From: Streptomyces sp. L-9-10
GTDB taxonomy: Bacteria > Actinomycetota > Actinomycetes > Streptomycetales > Streptomycetaceae
Assembly: GCF_004151105.1 (NCBI RefSeq)
Contig: NZ_PHRF01000136.1
Span: 1 to 42,671 of the forward strand
DNA length: 42,671 nt
Direction of reading: 5' to 3'
Part shown: piece by piece, positions 24,972 to 33,811 of the stretch
Layout: each line of letters begins with the position of its first letter
Numbering within the stretch: the stretch's first letter is position 1
Notes under the pieces: model-generated
The model's database searches: none
The model's input: only the letters and a program-made list of their open reading frames with translations
Told to the model about the DNA's origin: nothing
Position numbers and translations under genes: made by a program

Positions 24972-25583
24972 TTACCAGCGGGCGGGCGGCGGCGCCGTCA
25001 GCTGGTCGGCCAGCCGGGACAGCCGGTCCCGGAACCGCCGCCGCCCGCGCGGCCCCGGCAGACTGTTCTCCCCGGCCGCCGCGCTCACCAGATGCTGCAC
25101 GGTGTCCAGATCCACGCCCTGCGCCGCCTCCGCCGCGTCCACCGACAGGGCGTCGTGCGCCAGCCCGCGCACCTCCGCGTCCCCGCCGTCCAGCGACAGC
25201 ACCGTCGCCCCGGCCCGACGGGCGCCGTGCACCCGCTCCAGCAGACCGGCGCCCGGCCGCTCCGGCGCCACGACGAGCAGCGTCTCGCCCCGGCCGGCCG
25301 CTTCGAGGCGGCCCAGGCCGACGGCCAGATGTGCCGGGTCCCCGGACCGCACCCGGTGCCGTACGAGCGTGGGCGTCAGCTCGGGCTGTCCCGACCAGGC
25401 CGCCTCGTCCACGAGATGCGCGGTGAGATGCCACGGCTCGTACTCCTCCGTCCCGACGAGCAGCAGCCCACCGCCCTGCGACACGACAGAGGCCCGCAGC
25501 GCCCCCGCGAACCGGCGGGTCGCGGACGGCCATTCCGTTCCGGCGAGTACTTCACGCAGCAGTGCGACGCGTACGGCATCCAT
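24972..25583 (-). CDS. Conserved actinobacterial protein with SIS-like fold
   Basis: From ATG 25583 the 203-residue product has an alternating α/β pattern: GGGLLLVGTEEYEPW, GETLLVVAPERPGAGLLERV, GATVLSLDGGDAEVRGLAHD, then a helix with basic C-terminus. The LLVVAPERP...AGATVLSLDGG pairing resembles sugar-isomerase (SIS) domains, but the usual Ser/Thr phosphosugar loop is not clear. It faces away from npdG with under 100 bases between them. Function is unknown. Confidence 0.75.
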   Translation of the reverse strand: MDAVRVALLREVLAGTEWPSATRRFAGALRASVVSQGGGLLLVGTEEYEPWHLTAHLVDEAAWSGQPELTPTLVRHRVRSGDPAHLAVGLGRLEAAGRGETLLVVAPERPGAGLLERVHGARRAGATVLSLDGGDAEVRGLAHDALSVDAAEAAQGVDLDTVQHLVSAAAGENSLPGPRGRRRFRDRLSRLADQLTAPPPARW

Positions 25584-25678
25584 GGGCCCGCATCCTGCCG
25601 CAGCCGGCCGCGCGGCGTGGGAGGTCGGGAATCGGCTCACCCGAACGTGCGCCAGTACCGGCGAGTAGGGTCGTGACC

Positions 25679-26389
25679 ATGACTTCAACGGACAGTGGCA
25701 GCACCCCCAAGCCCCCCGCCAAGGACCCCTGGGACCTCCCGGACGTCTCCGGTCTTGTCGTCGGCGTACTCGGCGGCACCGGCGACCAGGGGCGCGGGCT
25801 CGCCTACCGGCTGGCGAGGGCCGGACAGAAAGTGATCATCGGATCCCGGGTCGCCGAGCGGGCCGGGACGGCGGCGGCCGAACTGGGCAACGGCGTCGAG
25901 GGCCTGGCCAACGCCGAGTGCGCGCGCCGCAGCGACGTGGTCATCATCGCCGTGCCGTGGGAGGGACACGCCAAGACCCTGGAGTCCCTCAAGGAGGAGC
26001 TGGCGGGCAAGCTCGTCGTCGACTGCGTCAACCCGCTCGGTTTCGACAAGCGGGGCGCGTACGCGCTGAAGCCGGAGGAGGGCAGCGCCGCCGAGCAGGC
26101 CGCCGCCCTGCTGCCGGACTCCCGGGTGACCGCCGCCTTCCACCATCTCTCCGCGGTGCTGCTCCAGGACCCGGCGGTCGAGCGGATCGAGACGGATGTG
26201 ATGGTGCTGGGCGAGGTACGCGCGGACACCGATCTCGTCCAGGCGCTGGCGGCCCGTATCCCGGGCATGCGCGGGGTGTTCGCGGGCCGGCTCCGCAATG
26301 CCCACCAGGTGGAGTCGCTGGTGGCCAACCTGGTCTCGGCGAACCGCCGTTACAAGGCACACGCGGGCCTGCGCGTGACGGACGTGTAG
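25679..26389 (+). CDS. npdG: NADPH-dependent F420 reductase
   Basis: The 236-residue enzyme transfers hydride between NADPH and coenzyme F420. It has a Rossmann N-terminus (VGVLGGTGDQGRGLAYRLA), the arginine-bearing IIGSR that binds the NADPH phosphate, VVIIAVPWEGH, VVDCVNPL and a C-terminal NAHQVESLVANLVSANRRY. Length and motifs are normal. Start is ATG 25679; GTG 25673 is an alternative two codons upstream. Confidence 0.93.
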   Translation: MTSTDSGSTPKPPAKDPWDLPDVSGLVVGVLGGTGDQGRGLAYRLARAGQKVIIGSRVAERAGTAAAELGNGVEGLANAECARRSDVVIIAVPWEGHAKTLESLKEELAGKLVVDCVNPLGFDKRGAYALKPEEGSAAEQAAALLPDSRVTAAFHHLSAVLLQDPAVERIETDVMVLGEVRADTDLVQALAARIPGMRGVFAGRLRNAHQVESLVANLVSANRRYKAHAGLRVTDV

Positions 26390-26419
26390 CGCGTGTACAT
26401 GCACATGTAGGAGACGCGC
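26389..26419. terminator. Hairpin downstream of npdG
   Basis: GCGCGT (26389-26394) pairs with ACGCGC (26414-26419), and inside it TACATG pairs with CATGTA (26396-26409). The stem begins at the last base of the npdG stop. Confidence 0.6.
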
Positions 26420-26482
26420 GGTACAGCGCGGTACAGAGAAGTAGGAGAGAGACGCGGCCCGTGCGGGGCGCGGGCCGGGCCG

Positions 26483-26677
26483 TCAGCCCGCGGCCGTCGC
26501 CGTACGGGCCGCGCGTTCTGCCTTCGCCTTGCGTACGTAGTACCAGGCCATATTGGACGACAGCCCGGCCAGCAGCACCCACACGATGCCGAACCAGTTC
26601 CCCTGGACGAAGGAGAACACGGCCGCGGCGACGGTGAGGACGCAGACGGCGAGGGCGTACAGAGCGAGGCGGGGCAT
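26483..26677 (-). CDS. Small two-helix membrane protein
   Basis: This 64-residue protein has two membrane segments (LALYALAVCVLTVAAAVFSFV and GIVWVLLAGLSSNMAWYYV, given separately) and a basic C-terminal tail. AGGAG lies ten bases before ATG 26677. Short proteins of this shape are common in Streptomyces; no function is known. Confidence 0.75.
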   Translation of the reverse strand: MPRLALYALAVCVLTVAAAVFSFVQGNWFGIVWVLLAGLSSNMAWYYVRKAKAERAARTATAAG

Positions 26678-26983
26678 GCGGGTCGGCTCCTGTCGGGGGC
26701 GTTTGTGCTGTCGTCGTTCGCGTTCCAGTGTCCCCCATGCCCGGGAACGTCCCGCCGCCGCCCGGTCGCCTTTCCCCCGCCGCCCGGCTGTCTTCCCGCC
26801 GGACCTCTGACCTGCCGGATGTCGCCTTCCGGCCCCCGGATGCCGTCTTCACAGAGTTGGCATGAACTTGCTGATTTTATGGTGCGACGGTGATCGTATG
26901 TGTGTACGTTGTGACCGTCCGCATGGGGAGTGTGGGCATCTTGGGCCGTCCATGGCCTCTTTTTGTTGCTCTGGGGAGGGCAC
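26678..26983. other. Upstream region of the second Rhs locus
   Basis: No gene is visible in these 306 bases. The first half is ordinary high-GC leader of the small membrane gene. An AT-richer island at about 26861-26915 (containing GAACTTGCTGATTTTATGG) is the likeliest promoter for the secreted Rhs gene, but I cannot define -35 and -10 elements with confidence. Confidence 0.4.
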
Positions 26984-29900
26984 GTGCGTCTGCACGGCGA
27001 GCGTTTCGGGGTCCGTCTGTCCACGCGCCGGCGGTCGCTGACCGTGGGGGCGCTGGTGCTGGCGCTGTCGGCCGGCCTGGTGTCGGCCGAGGCGGCACCG
27101 CCGCCCGCGCCCACGTCCGGCGCGTCGTCATCAGCACCGTCTTCAGGACCACCTTCAGCACCACCTCAGGCACCGCCTACCGGGGCGAAGCGGGCGGCCG
27201 AGTCCGCGGCCCGGCCGGCGGGCCCGGAGCAGACCCGCGCGGCAGCCGCCGCCGAGGCCGCTCCGGCGGTCAGCGACGCCGTATACGCGTACGACGCGGC
27301 CGGCCGCCTCGTCGGCATCACGGACCCGGCGGGCGAGACGGCCCGCTACCGCTACGACGAGGCCGGCAACCGGCTGGGCATCGACCGGTTCGCGTCCGCC
27401 GATCTGTCGGTTCTGTCGCTGGTGCCGACCCGGGCCGCCGTCGGGGCGACCGTCACCCTTTCGGGAACGGGCTTCTCCACGACGCCGGGCTCGAACGCGG
27501 TCTCGTTCGGCGGGCGGGCGGCCGAGGTGGTGTCCGCGTCCGCGACGCGGCTGAAGGTCAAGGTCCCCGCGGCGGCCGTCACCGGGAAGGTGTCGGTCAA
27601 GGTCGGCGCCAACACCGCCCAGTCCCCGGAGACCTTCACCCTCGCCGCCCCCGCCCCGGCGCTCACCACGATGGACCCGGCCTCCGGGGCCGTGGGCACG
27701 TCGGTGGTGCTGACGGGCTCCGGATTCGCGCCGACGGCCTCCGAGAACGTCGTGCGGTTCGGCGGTGGCGTTCTGGCGGAGGTGACCGCCCGTACGGCCA
27801 CCACGCTCACGGTCAAGGTCCCGGCCGGGGCCACGACAGGGCCGGTCGAGGTGGAGACGCCCGACGGCCGCACCGCCACGGCGGCGGGTTTCCGGGTCAC
27901 CACCAGCGGTTCCAACGGCGAGATCGAGTCGTCGGTGACGACATCGGTCACGGACAGCAGCCCACCGACCGTCTCGATCACCACGCCGGGCAACCGGGCG
28001 CAGGTGTTCTTCGACGCGGATCAGGGCGACGACATCACCTTCGGCTTCACCAACGCCACCTTCAACTCGTCCGTCACGCTTGAGCTGTACGACCCGGAGG
28101 GCGAAAAGGTCGGCGGCAACGGCAGTTTCAACGGAACGGCCGGGGACTGGGAGGTCGAGAACCTCCCCCTCGCGGGCCAGTACTCGCTGATCCTCAGGCC
28201 CGGATCGAGCAACTTCGGCGCCGCTGCCGTCACCGTGTCGAAGCCGGTGACCGGAACGCTGGACCTGACCGGGCCGACGGCCCAAATGCCGCTGTCCCGG
28301 GCCGGACAGGACGGCAAGCTCATTTTCTCCGCTCTGCTGGGCGACTCCCTCAGTCTCGGTATCGATGCCGCGCCCGTGGGCAAGAGCCTGTACGCGCGTC
28401 TGTACGGGCCGGACGGCAGCCAGGTCAGCAGCCGTTACATCGCGGCGAACGGCGCGGGCGCGATCGATGTCGACGCCCTGTCCCAGTCGGGCACGTACAC
28501 GCTGAGGCTCGACCCCGACGCGGCGGCCACAGGCACGGTCGGCGTGACCGCTTCGCACTACGCGGACGCGGGAACCGTCGATCCGGCCGCTCCCGCCGTC
28601 GAGTTGGCGGTCGACCGGCCGGGGCAGGACGGGCGGGCGCGGTTCGCCGCCGTGGCGGGACAGCGTCTGTCACTGGGCGTCGCGGGCACCGGGTTCGGCG
28701 GTTATGTACGGACGGAGATCCGACGGCCGGACGGCTCGCTGCTCGAATATTTCCTGGTCCCCGACGACTCCAGCGCCGAGTGGGACAGCCCCGTACTGCC
28801 CGGGTCGGGCACGTACACGATCGCCGTACTGCCGAACAATCCTCTTGCGACCGGCCGGCTGACGCTGACACTCTCACGCCCGGTGGCGCTCGCCCCGCTC
28901 TCCGATACGGGCAGTGCCGTCGCGGCGACCATCGGCCGCTACGGACAGAACGCCGAGTCGGCCTTCCAGGCCCAGGCCGCCGCCCGGCTCTCGCTGGGCA
29001 TCACGGGGAACACCTTCACCGAGACCGTCGCGGTGACCGTCCTCGCACCGAGTGGCGCGGCCGTCGTCGACGCCGACAGCGTCGCCGCGGGCAAGGCGGT
29101 GACGATCGCCCTGTCCGGGGTGCCGGAGACCGGCTCGTACCAGGTGATCGTCGACCCCAACAAGGGCGCCGCGGGAACGCTCGCCCTGACCCTCTCCACG
29201 GATGTCCCGGTGCCGCTGACGGCGGACGGGCCGTCGGTGCCGGTGACGTTCGCACGCGCCGGGCAGCGGGCCCAGGCCGAGTTCACCGCGCCGGACACCG
29301 CGTCACTGGGCCTCGCCGCCACCGCCAACAGCGTTCCGCAGGCGACCGAGGTCCGGCTGGTCCCGGAGGACGGGACCGCGCAGACCATCGGCTCCTTCAC
29401 CAAGAACGCCTCGGGCGCCTACTACCTGACCGGCCTGACGCCCGGCAAGAAGTACACGCTGCTGCTGACGCCCGCCGCCGCGGCCACCGGCTCCCTCACG
29501 CTCTGGCTGTCGAAGCCCGTGCCCGCCGCAGTGCTGACCACCTCCGATCCCTCCGCCACCGTCGACATCACCCGGCCGGGGCAGCAGGTGGAGCTCCGCA
29601 CGGACGCCGCCGCGGGGGACGGCTTCTCCGTCGTCTTCTCGGGCACCACGCTGACCGCCCAGTCGAGCGTCCGGCATCTGCCGCCAGGGGCCTCGGCCGA
29701 TGTGTCGATCGGCACCCTGCGTACGGCGGATGTGGATGTCGCGCTGCGCGCGCCGCTGACCGCGGGCACCCACCGGGTGCTGGTCCAGCCGAACGCGCCG
29801 GCCACCGGACGGACGACCGCGACCCTGGTCAAGGACGTGGACGGCGGAACGCTGACGGTGGGCGGACCGCAGAAGCCACTCGCGATCACCACCCCGGGCG

Positions 29901-30313
29901 GACACGGTCACGTCACCTTCACCGGCACGAAGGGGCAGAAGCTCACACTGGCCATCGTCGCCCCGGCGTCCGAGTGGGTCCTGTCCGTCTACGGCCCTGA
30001 TGGCAAGTGGCTGGTCAACGAACGCTCCATGAGCGCCACGACCCTCTCCTACGCCCTGGCCACGCTCCCGGCCGACGGTCTCTACACGCTGACCGCCGAT
30101 CCGGGCGCGCTGAAGACAGGTACGTACACCCTGGGGCTCACCGCCCCGGCCTTGAAGGCACCCGCCACCGCCGCACCCGCCACCGCCGGCAGTCGTCAGA
30201 ACGCGCTGCCGGCCGGGCCGGACGCCGGGGCTGGTGTGAACGCCACGTCCGGTGCGGACGCGCCTCAGAAGACGGCGCCGCGCGGTGTCGACCCGAGCGG
30301 CCCGGACGCCTGA
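26984..30313 (+). CDS. N-terminal half of secreted YD/Rhs protein (IPT/TIG and repeat domains), ends at in-frame TGA
   Basis: GTG 26984 follows GGGGAGG. A signal peptide (RRRSLTVGALVLALSAG...SAEAA) leads to a low-complexity Ala/Pro stretch, one YD-repeat pair (YAYDAAGRLVGITDPAG, YRYDEAGNRLG), two IPT/TIG domains (TRAAVGATVTLSGTGF and SGAVGTSVVLTGSGF; about residues 125-310), and then about six β-sandwich repeats of roughly 115 residues, each ending in GSYQ/GTYT-type strands (pre-peptidase-C-like). The frame stops at TGA 30311-30313 and continues without a shift in the next ORF, where a Trp is expected (PDA-W-RPGK). Full length with Trp would be 1925 residues. As written it is a secreted protein without Rhs core or toxin. 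Confidence 0.85.
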   Translation: MRLHGERFGVRLSTRRRSLTVGALVLALSAGLVSAEAAPPPAPTSGASSSAPSSGPPSAPPQAPPTGAKRAAESAARPAGPEQTRAAAAAEAAPAVSDAVYAYDAAGRLVGITDPAGETARYRYDEAGNRLGIDRFASADLSVLSLVPTRAAVGATVTLSGTGFSTTPGSNAVSFGGRAAEVVSASATRLKVKVPAAAVTGKVSVKVGANTAQSPETFTLAAPAPALTTMDPASGAVGTSVVLTGSGFAPTASENVVRFGGGVLAEVTARTATTLTVKVPAGATTGPVEVETPDGRTATAAGFRVTTSGSNGEIESSVTTSVTDSSPPTVSITTPGNRAQVFFDADQGDDITFGFTNATFNSSVTLELYDPEGEKVGGNGSFNGTAGDWEVENLPLAGQYSLILRPGSSNFGAAAVTVSKPVTGTLDLTGPTAQMPLSRAGQDGKLIFSALLGDSLSLGIDAAPVGKSLYARLYGPDGSQVSSRYIAANGAGAIDVDALSQSGTYTLRLDPDAAATGTVGVTASHYADAGTVDPAAPAVELAVDRPGQDGRARFAAVAGQRLSLGVAGTGFGGYVRTEIRRPDGSLLEYFLVPDDSSAEWDSPVLPGSGTYTIAVLPNNPLATGRLTLTLSRPVALAPLSDTGSAVAATIGRYGQNAESAFQAQAAARLSLGITGNTFTETVAVTVLAPSGAAVVDADSVAAGKAVTIALSGVPETGSYQVIVDPNKGAAGTLALTLSTDVPVPLTADGPSVPVTFARAGQRAQAEFTAPDTASLGLAATANSVPQATEVRLVPEDGTAQTIGSFTKNASGAYYLTGLTPGKKYTLLLTPAAAATGSLTLWLSKPVPAAVLTTSDPSATVDITRPGQQVELRTDAAAGDGFSVVFSGTTLTAQSSVRHLPPGASADVSIGTLRTADVDVALRAPLTAGTHRVLVQPNAPATGRTTATLVKDVDGGTLTVGGPQKPLAITTPGGHGHVTFTGTKGQKLTLAIVAPASEWVLSVYGPDGKWLVNERSMSATTLSYALATLPADGLYTLTADPGALKTGTYTLGLTAPALKAPATAAPATAGSRQNALPAGPDAGAGVNATSGADAPQKTAPRGVDPSGPDA

Positions 30314-30472
30314 CGGCCCGGCAAGCAGAACCTCCAGGGCCAGGACTGGATCACGGCCCGTGGAGCCGCGCCCAAGGCCCCGCCCGCGCTGCGCGCCCCG
30401 CCCGGTTCCACCGCGCTGACCGGACACGTACTGAAGCTCGACGGCAAGCCGCTGTCGAAGGTCACCGTCTCC

Positions 30473-32761
30473 GTGGGAAAGAAGTCCACGCGTACGGATG
30501 CCCGCGGCCGGTTCCTGCTCGCCGGGATCAGCCCGGAGGCGACGACCCTGGTGGTCGAGGGCGCGAGCGCGAACACCGAGCGGCGTCAGTACGGCCGGTT
30601 CGACATCCGGATCCATCCCAGGGCCGGGCGCCCGGTCGACCTCGGTTTTCCGGTGTGGATGACGCCCCTGGACACGAAGCACACCGTGCGCTTCGCGGCT
30701 CCGGCGAAGACCGAGGTCGTACTGAAGACCCCGAGCATCCCGGGACTTGAGGTACGGATCCCGAAGGGCTCCGTGGTCCGTGACGAGAAGGGCAGGCCGG
30801 TCACCGAGCTGGGGATCACGGCGATCCCGCTCGACCGTCCGCCGTTCCCACTGCCGGAGAACAGCGTCGTGCCGGTGTTCTTCACCGTGCAGCCCGGCGG
30901 CACGTACGTGTTCCCCAAGGGCGCGCAGGTCATCTACCCCAACTACACGCGCGAAGCCCCCGGCACCGAGGTCGAGTTCATGGACTACGACCCGAAGAAG
31001 AAGGGGTGGTACGTCTACGGGAACGGCCGTGTGTCCGCGGACGGGAAACAGGTGGTGCCGGACGCGAAGAGACGCGTATGGGCCTTCCACGGCGCGATGT
31101 TCAACACGGGGCAGCTGCCGCCCTGGCTGACATCGTGGCTCAAGGACACCCTGGACTGGCTCTCCGGGGATCCGGTCGAGCTCTCCACGGGGATGCTCAC
31201 CGACTCCCGTACCGACCTGGCCGTCTCCGACTCGCTGGGCTCGGCCGAGGTGACCCGCACCTACTGGCAGGGCGACACATACAAGCGGGCGTTCGGTATC
31301 GGCCGCGATCTGATCTACAACTCCTTCCTGCACTCGGCGCAGCCGTACCGCGAAGTCGATCTGTATCTCCCGGGCGGGGCGAAGGTCCACTACACCCGTA
31401 CGTCACCCGGCACCGGCTGGAACGACGCCGTCTTCGAACCTCTCGACACACCGAGCGAGTTCCGCGGATCGAAGATCTACGGCGGTAACGGTCGCTGGGA
31501 GATACGTTTCCGCGACGGCAGCATATGGACGTATCCGCAGTACGCGCCGTTGCAGCAGATACAGGACCGGCACGGCAACACCCTCAAGATCAGCCGCCTC
31601 AACGGCACCAAGGGCGATATCACCCAGATCACGACCCCGGGCGGCCGGTGGATCAGCTTCGGCTACGACACCAGCCACCGGATCATCAGTGCCCGCGACA
31701 ACACGGGCCGCACCACGGGCTACACATACGACACCGCGGGACGCCTGGAAACGGTGACCGACCCCGCGGGCAAGGTCAGCCGCTATACGTACGACGGCAC
31801 CACGAACCGGGTCAGGACCGCCGTCGACGCCCGTGGCGTCACGTACATGTCCAACACCTTCGACGCGGCCGGCCGGGTCAAGGAACAGACGCTCACCGAG
31901 GACTGGCTCACCCAGCGCCTCTCGGGCCGCAAGGTCAACTGGGGCCAGGTCGGCTCGTCGGCGGCCCTGGGCTGCCTGACCGGAATGCTCGGCGGCGCGG
32001 GCAACGGCGGCAAGTTCGCGGGCCGCGTCGACTGCAAGAACAGCTTCACCGGCGACACCCCGGTCCTGATGGCGGACGGCACCCGCAAACCCATCAAGGA
32101 CGTACGGGTCGGCGACAAGGTCCTCGCGACGGACCCCGAAACCGGCGAGAGCGGCCCGCGCGAGGTCTCCACCCTGATCCAGGGATCCGGCGACAAGGCC
32201 CTGACGGACATCACCGTCGCCGCGGCTACTGAGGACGGCAGGCCGGCCAAGATCACCGCCACGGACGGCCACCCCTTCTGGCTCCCTGAGGTGAAGGAAT
32301 GGACCGACGCCGGCGACCTCCGGCCGGGCCAGTGGCTCCGCACCAGCTCCGGCACCTGGGCCCAGATCACGGCGATCAGCCACCGCACGCGGTCGACGGC
32401 GGTCTACAACCTCACGGTCGACGACCTCCACACGTACTATGCGCTGGCGGGCGCCACACCGGTCCTGGTTCACAATTCCGGCCTTTGCGATCCGCCTCTG
32501 AAGTCGTTGCACCCGGACAGCTCGCTCGATAAAAGTTCGCTGGACTTCTGGGGAAAGCAAGACACGGAAGATATCCTTTTTTCGTTGAGGCCAGGGGCGA
32601 AGGAGGCGCTTAGAGTGAAGCCGGACGGGACGATCGCGAATGGAAACACTCGGATTAAGGTCCTGCGGGATCGCGGATACGATGTCGACTCCTTGCCTCG
32701 TGAGCCCTACGGCAGCAGTCGACCAATGACGGACGAAGATTTCTGGAACATGGGTCAATGA
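30473..32761 (+). CDS. C-terminal half of Rhs protein: DUF6531, few YD repeats, HINT domain and toxin tip
   Basis: The frame is open from 30314, directly after the TGA of the upstream half; GTG 30473 is only the first possible restart and has no clear ribosome site. Domains: a carboxypeptidase-regulatory-like β-sandwich (TGHVLKLDGKPLSKVTVSV), a DUF6531 region (SGDPVELSTGMLTDSRTDL), about four YD repeats (YGYDTSHR, YTYDTAGRLETVTDP, YTYDGTTNRV), an abrupt join near VKEQTL/TEDWLTQRL where a long YD core is normally found, then a complete HINT (intein-like) domain from NSFTGDTPVLMADG to YALAGATPVLVHN (32040-32475). The 90-residue tip after VHN contains VKPDGTIANGNTRIKVLRDRG, a ParB/sulfiredoxin-like pattern. 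Without the upstream half it has no signal peptide. Confidence 0.85.
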   Translation: MGKKSTRTDARGRFLLAGISPEATTLVVEGASANTERRQYGRFDIRIHPRAGRPVDLGFPVWMTPLDTKHTVRFAAPAKTEVVLKTPSIPGLEVRIPKGSVVRDEKGRPVTELGITAIPLDRPPFPLPENSVVPVFFTVQPGGTYVFPKGAQVIYPNYTREAPGTEVEFMDYDPKKKGWYVYGNGRVSADGKQVVPDAKRRVWAFHGAMFNTGQLPPWLTSWLKDTLDWLSGDPVELSTGMLTDSRTDLAVSDSLGSAEVTRTYWQGDTYKRAFGIGRDLIYNSFLHSAQPYREVDLYLPGGAKVHYTRTSPGTGWNDAVFEPLDTPSEFRGSKIYGGNGRWEIRFRDGSIWTYPQYAPLQQIQDRHGNTLKISRLNGTKGDITQITTPGGRWISFGYDTSHRIISARDNTGRTTGYTYDTAGRLETVTDPAGKVSRYTYDGTTNRVRTAVDARGVTYMSNTFDAAGRVKEQTLTEDWLTQRLSGRKVNWGQVGSSAALGCLTGMLGGAGNGGKFAGRVDCKNSFTGDTPVLMADGTRKPIKDVRVGDKVLATDPETGESGPREVSTLIQGSGDKALTDITVAAATEDGRPAKITATDGHPFWLPEVKEWTDAGDLRPGQWLRTSSGTWAQITAISHRTRSTAVYNLTVDDLHTYYALAGATPVLVHNSGLCDPPLKSLHPDSSLDKSSLDFWGKQDTEDILFSLRPGAKEALRVKPDGTIANGNTRIKVLRDRGYDVDSLPREPYGSSRPMTDEDFWNMGQ

Positions 32762-33111
32762 ATATTCGAGATCGAGTGCTTGCGGTCCTGGAGTCGGAGT
32801 CCAAGGAAGTGTTCCTGCTGGCCTTGGGGCACCGGCTAGGGATATCGGCGCGCTTCATTTTCTCGGAGGCAACTTCGGATGCACTGCAACAAGCCCGAGC
32901 TTGCAACGAGATGATGATCGCCATCTGGCTGCAAGTGTGGGCTATGAAGGATGCTGAGGGAGATGGCTACCCGGATTCAGAATTCCTTCCGATCCTGCTG
33001 GGAAAGGCTGATGCAGGAAACGCGCGTCCGTATCTTCGTGATGCGATTGAGAGCGCCCTGTTTTCGGTCCACGGTAATGGGGAATCAGGTCAGGGATCTA
33101 TAAGCCAGTAA
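32758..33111 (+). CDS. Putative immunity protein for the HINT-linked toxin
   Basis: The 117-residue protein starts at ATG 32758 inside the toxin's stop (ATGA overlap), the usual toxin/immunity coupling. It is a soluble, mostly helical protein (SKEVFLLALGHRLGISARFIF, ACNEMMIAIWLQVWAMKDAEG in parts) with no signal. Family not recognised. Like the toxin tip, the DNA is less GC-rich than the upstream core. A 16-base-pair hairpin follows. Function inferred from position. Confidence 0.75.
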   Translation: MNIRDRVLAVLESESKEVFLLALGHRLGISARFIFSEATSDALQQARACNEMMIAIWLQVWAMKDAEGDGYPDSEFLPILLGKADAGNARPYLRDAIESALFSVHGNGESGQGSISQ

Positions 33112-33141
33112 AGTGTCCCGACAAGAGGTCTGAGGGAATCG

Positions 33142-33178
33142 AGGAGCCCCGCCGGAAGGAAATTCCGGCGGGGCTCCT
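33142..33178. terminator. 16-base-pair perfect hairpin
   Basis: AGGAGCCCCGCCGGAA pairs perfectly with TTCCGGCGGGGCTCCT around loop GGAAA. It separates the immunity gene from the convergent integrase remnant. A comparable hairpin stands before the other copy of the 21-base repeat. Confidence 0.92.
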
Positions 33179-33198
33179 GTGGCGTTTGACGGCAACGC

Positions 33199-33219
33199 TG
33201 ACGGCAACGTCAGCGGACG
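33199..33219. repeat. 21-base direct repeat, copy 1 (integrase 3' end)
   Basis: The copy begins TGACGGCAAC and ends GTCAGCGGACG; it is identical at 36197-36217. It contains the integrase stop codon and last codons. A further GACGGCAACG stands ten bases upstream, and a TGACGGCAAC at 35033. The pattern suggests integrase arm or attachment sites. Confidence 0.8.
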
Positions 33220-33810
33220 ACTGCTGCGGTGGGTGGGTCGTCACGGTCGCCGTCGGTCGGGCTGAGGGCGTTGCCCAGAGAGTCGATGACCTGGCGTTGG
33301 AGGCGGAGTCGGACGTGGGCGTAGACGCCGGCGGTGACGCCGATGTGGGCGTGGCCGAGGAGTTCCTTGATCACGACGAGTTCGACTCTCTGTTCCAGGA
33401 GCAGGGTCGCAGTCGAGTGCCTGAGGTCGTGGAAGCGGATGCGGCGGAGGCCGGCCTTGCGGAGGAGCGTGATGAAGGCGCGGGTGAGGTTGGTCGGGTC
33501 GATCGGTCGGCCCTGCGTGGTGGTGAACACGTGCCCGTCGTGCTGCCATGTAGTGCCTGCTGCCTCAAGCTCGCGCTTGTGCTGTTCGTGGTGGAGTTTC
33601 AGCGACTGGACGCAGCGGTCGGGGAGGGCGATGCGGCGTTCGGAGGCCCGCGTCTTGGTGGGCAGCGTGGTGAGTCCGCCTGCGACGGTGCGCTGAAGGG
33701 TGCGGCGGATGGCGGCGGTGCCGGCGTCGAGTTCGAGGTCTTCCCAGCGCAGTCCGAGGAGTTCGCCTTTGCGGAGTCCGGTGTGGAGGGCGAGTTCGAA
33801 CGGGCGCGTC
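33210..33810 (-). pseudogene. Tyrosine recombinase (integrase), catalytic domain only
   Basis: The C-terminal catalytic domain of a phage/AICE-type tyrosine integrase is present from FELALHTGLRKGELLGLRWEDL (first catalytic Arg) through TKTRASERRIALP, HDLRHSTATLL (HxxR) and LLGHAHIGVTAGVYAH (final H and Tyr), with a normal C-terminus. The N-terminal DNA-arm and core-binding domains, about 180 residues, are missing: near 33800-33812 the sequence joins the start of an unrelated small gene in another frame. A start at 33824 (MAGSGTRPFELAL) would arise only from the join. It is a remnant. Confidence 0.85.
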
Positions 33811-33811
33811 C

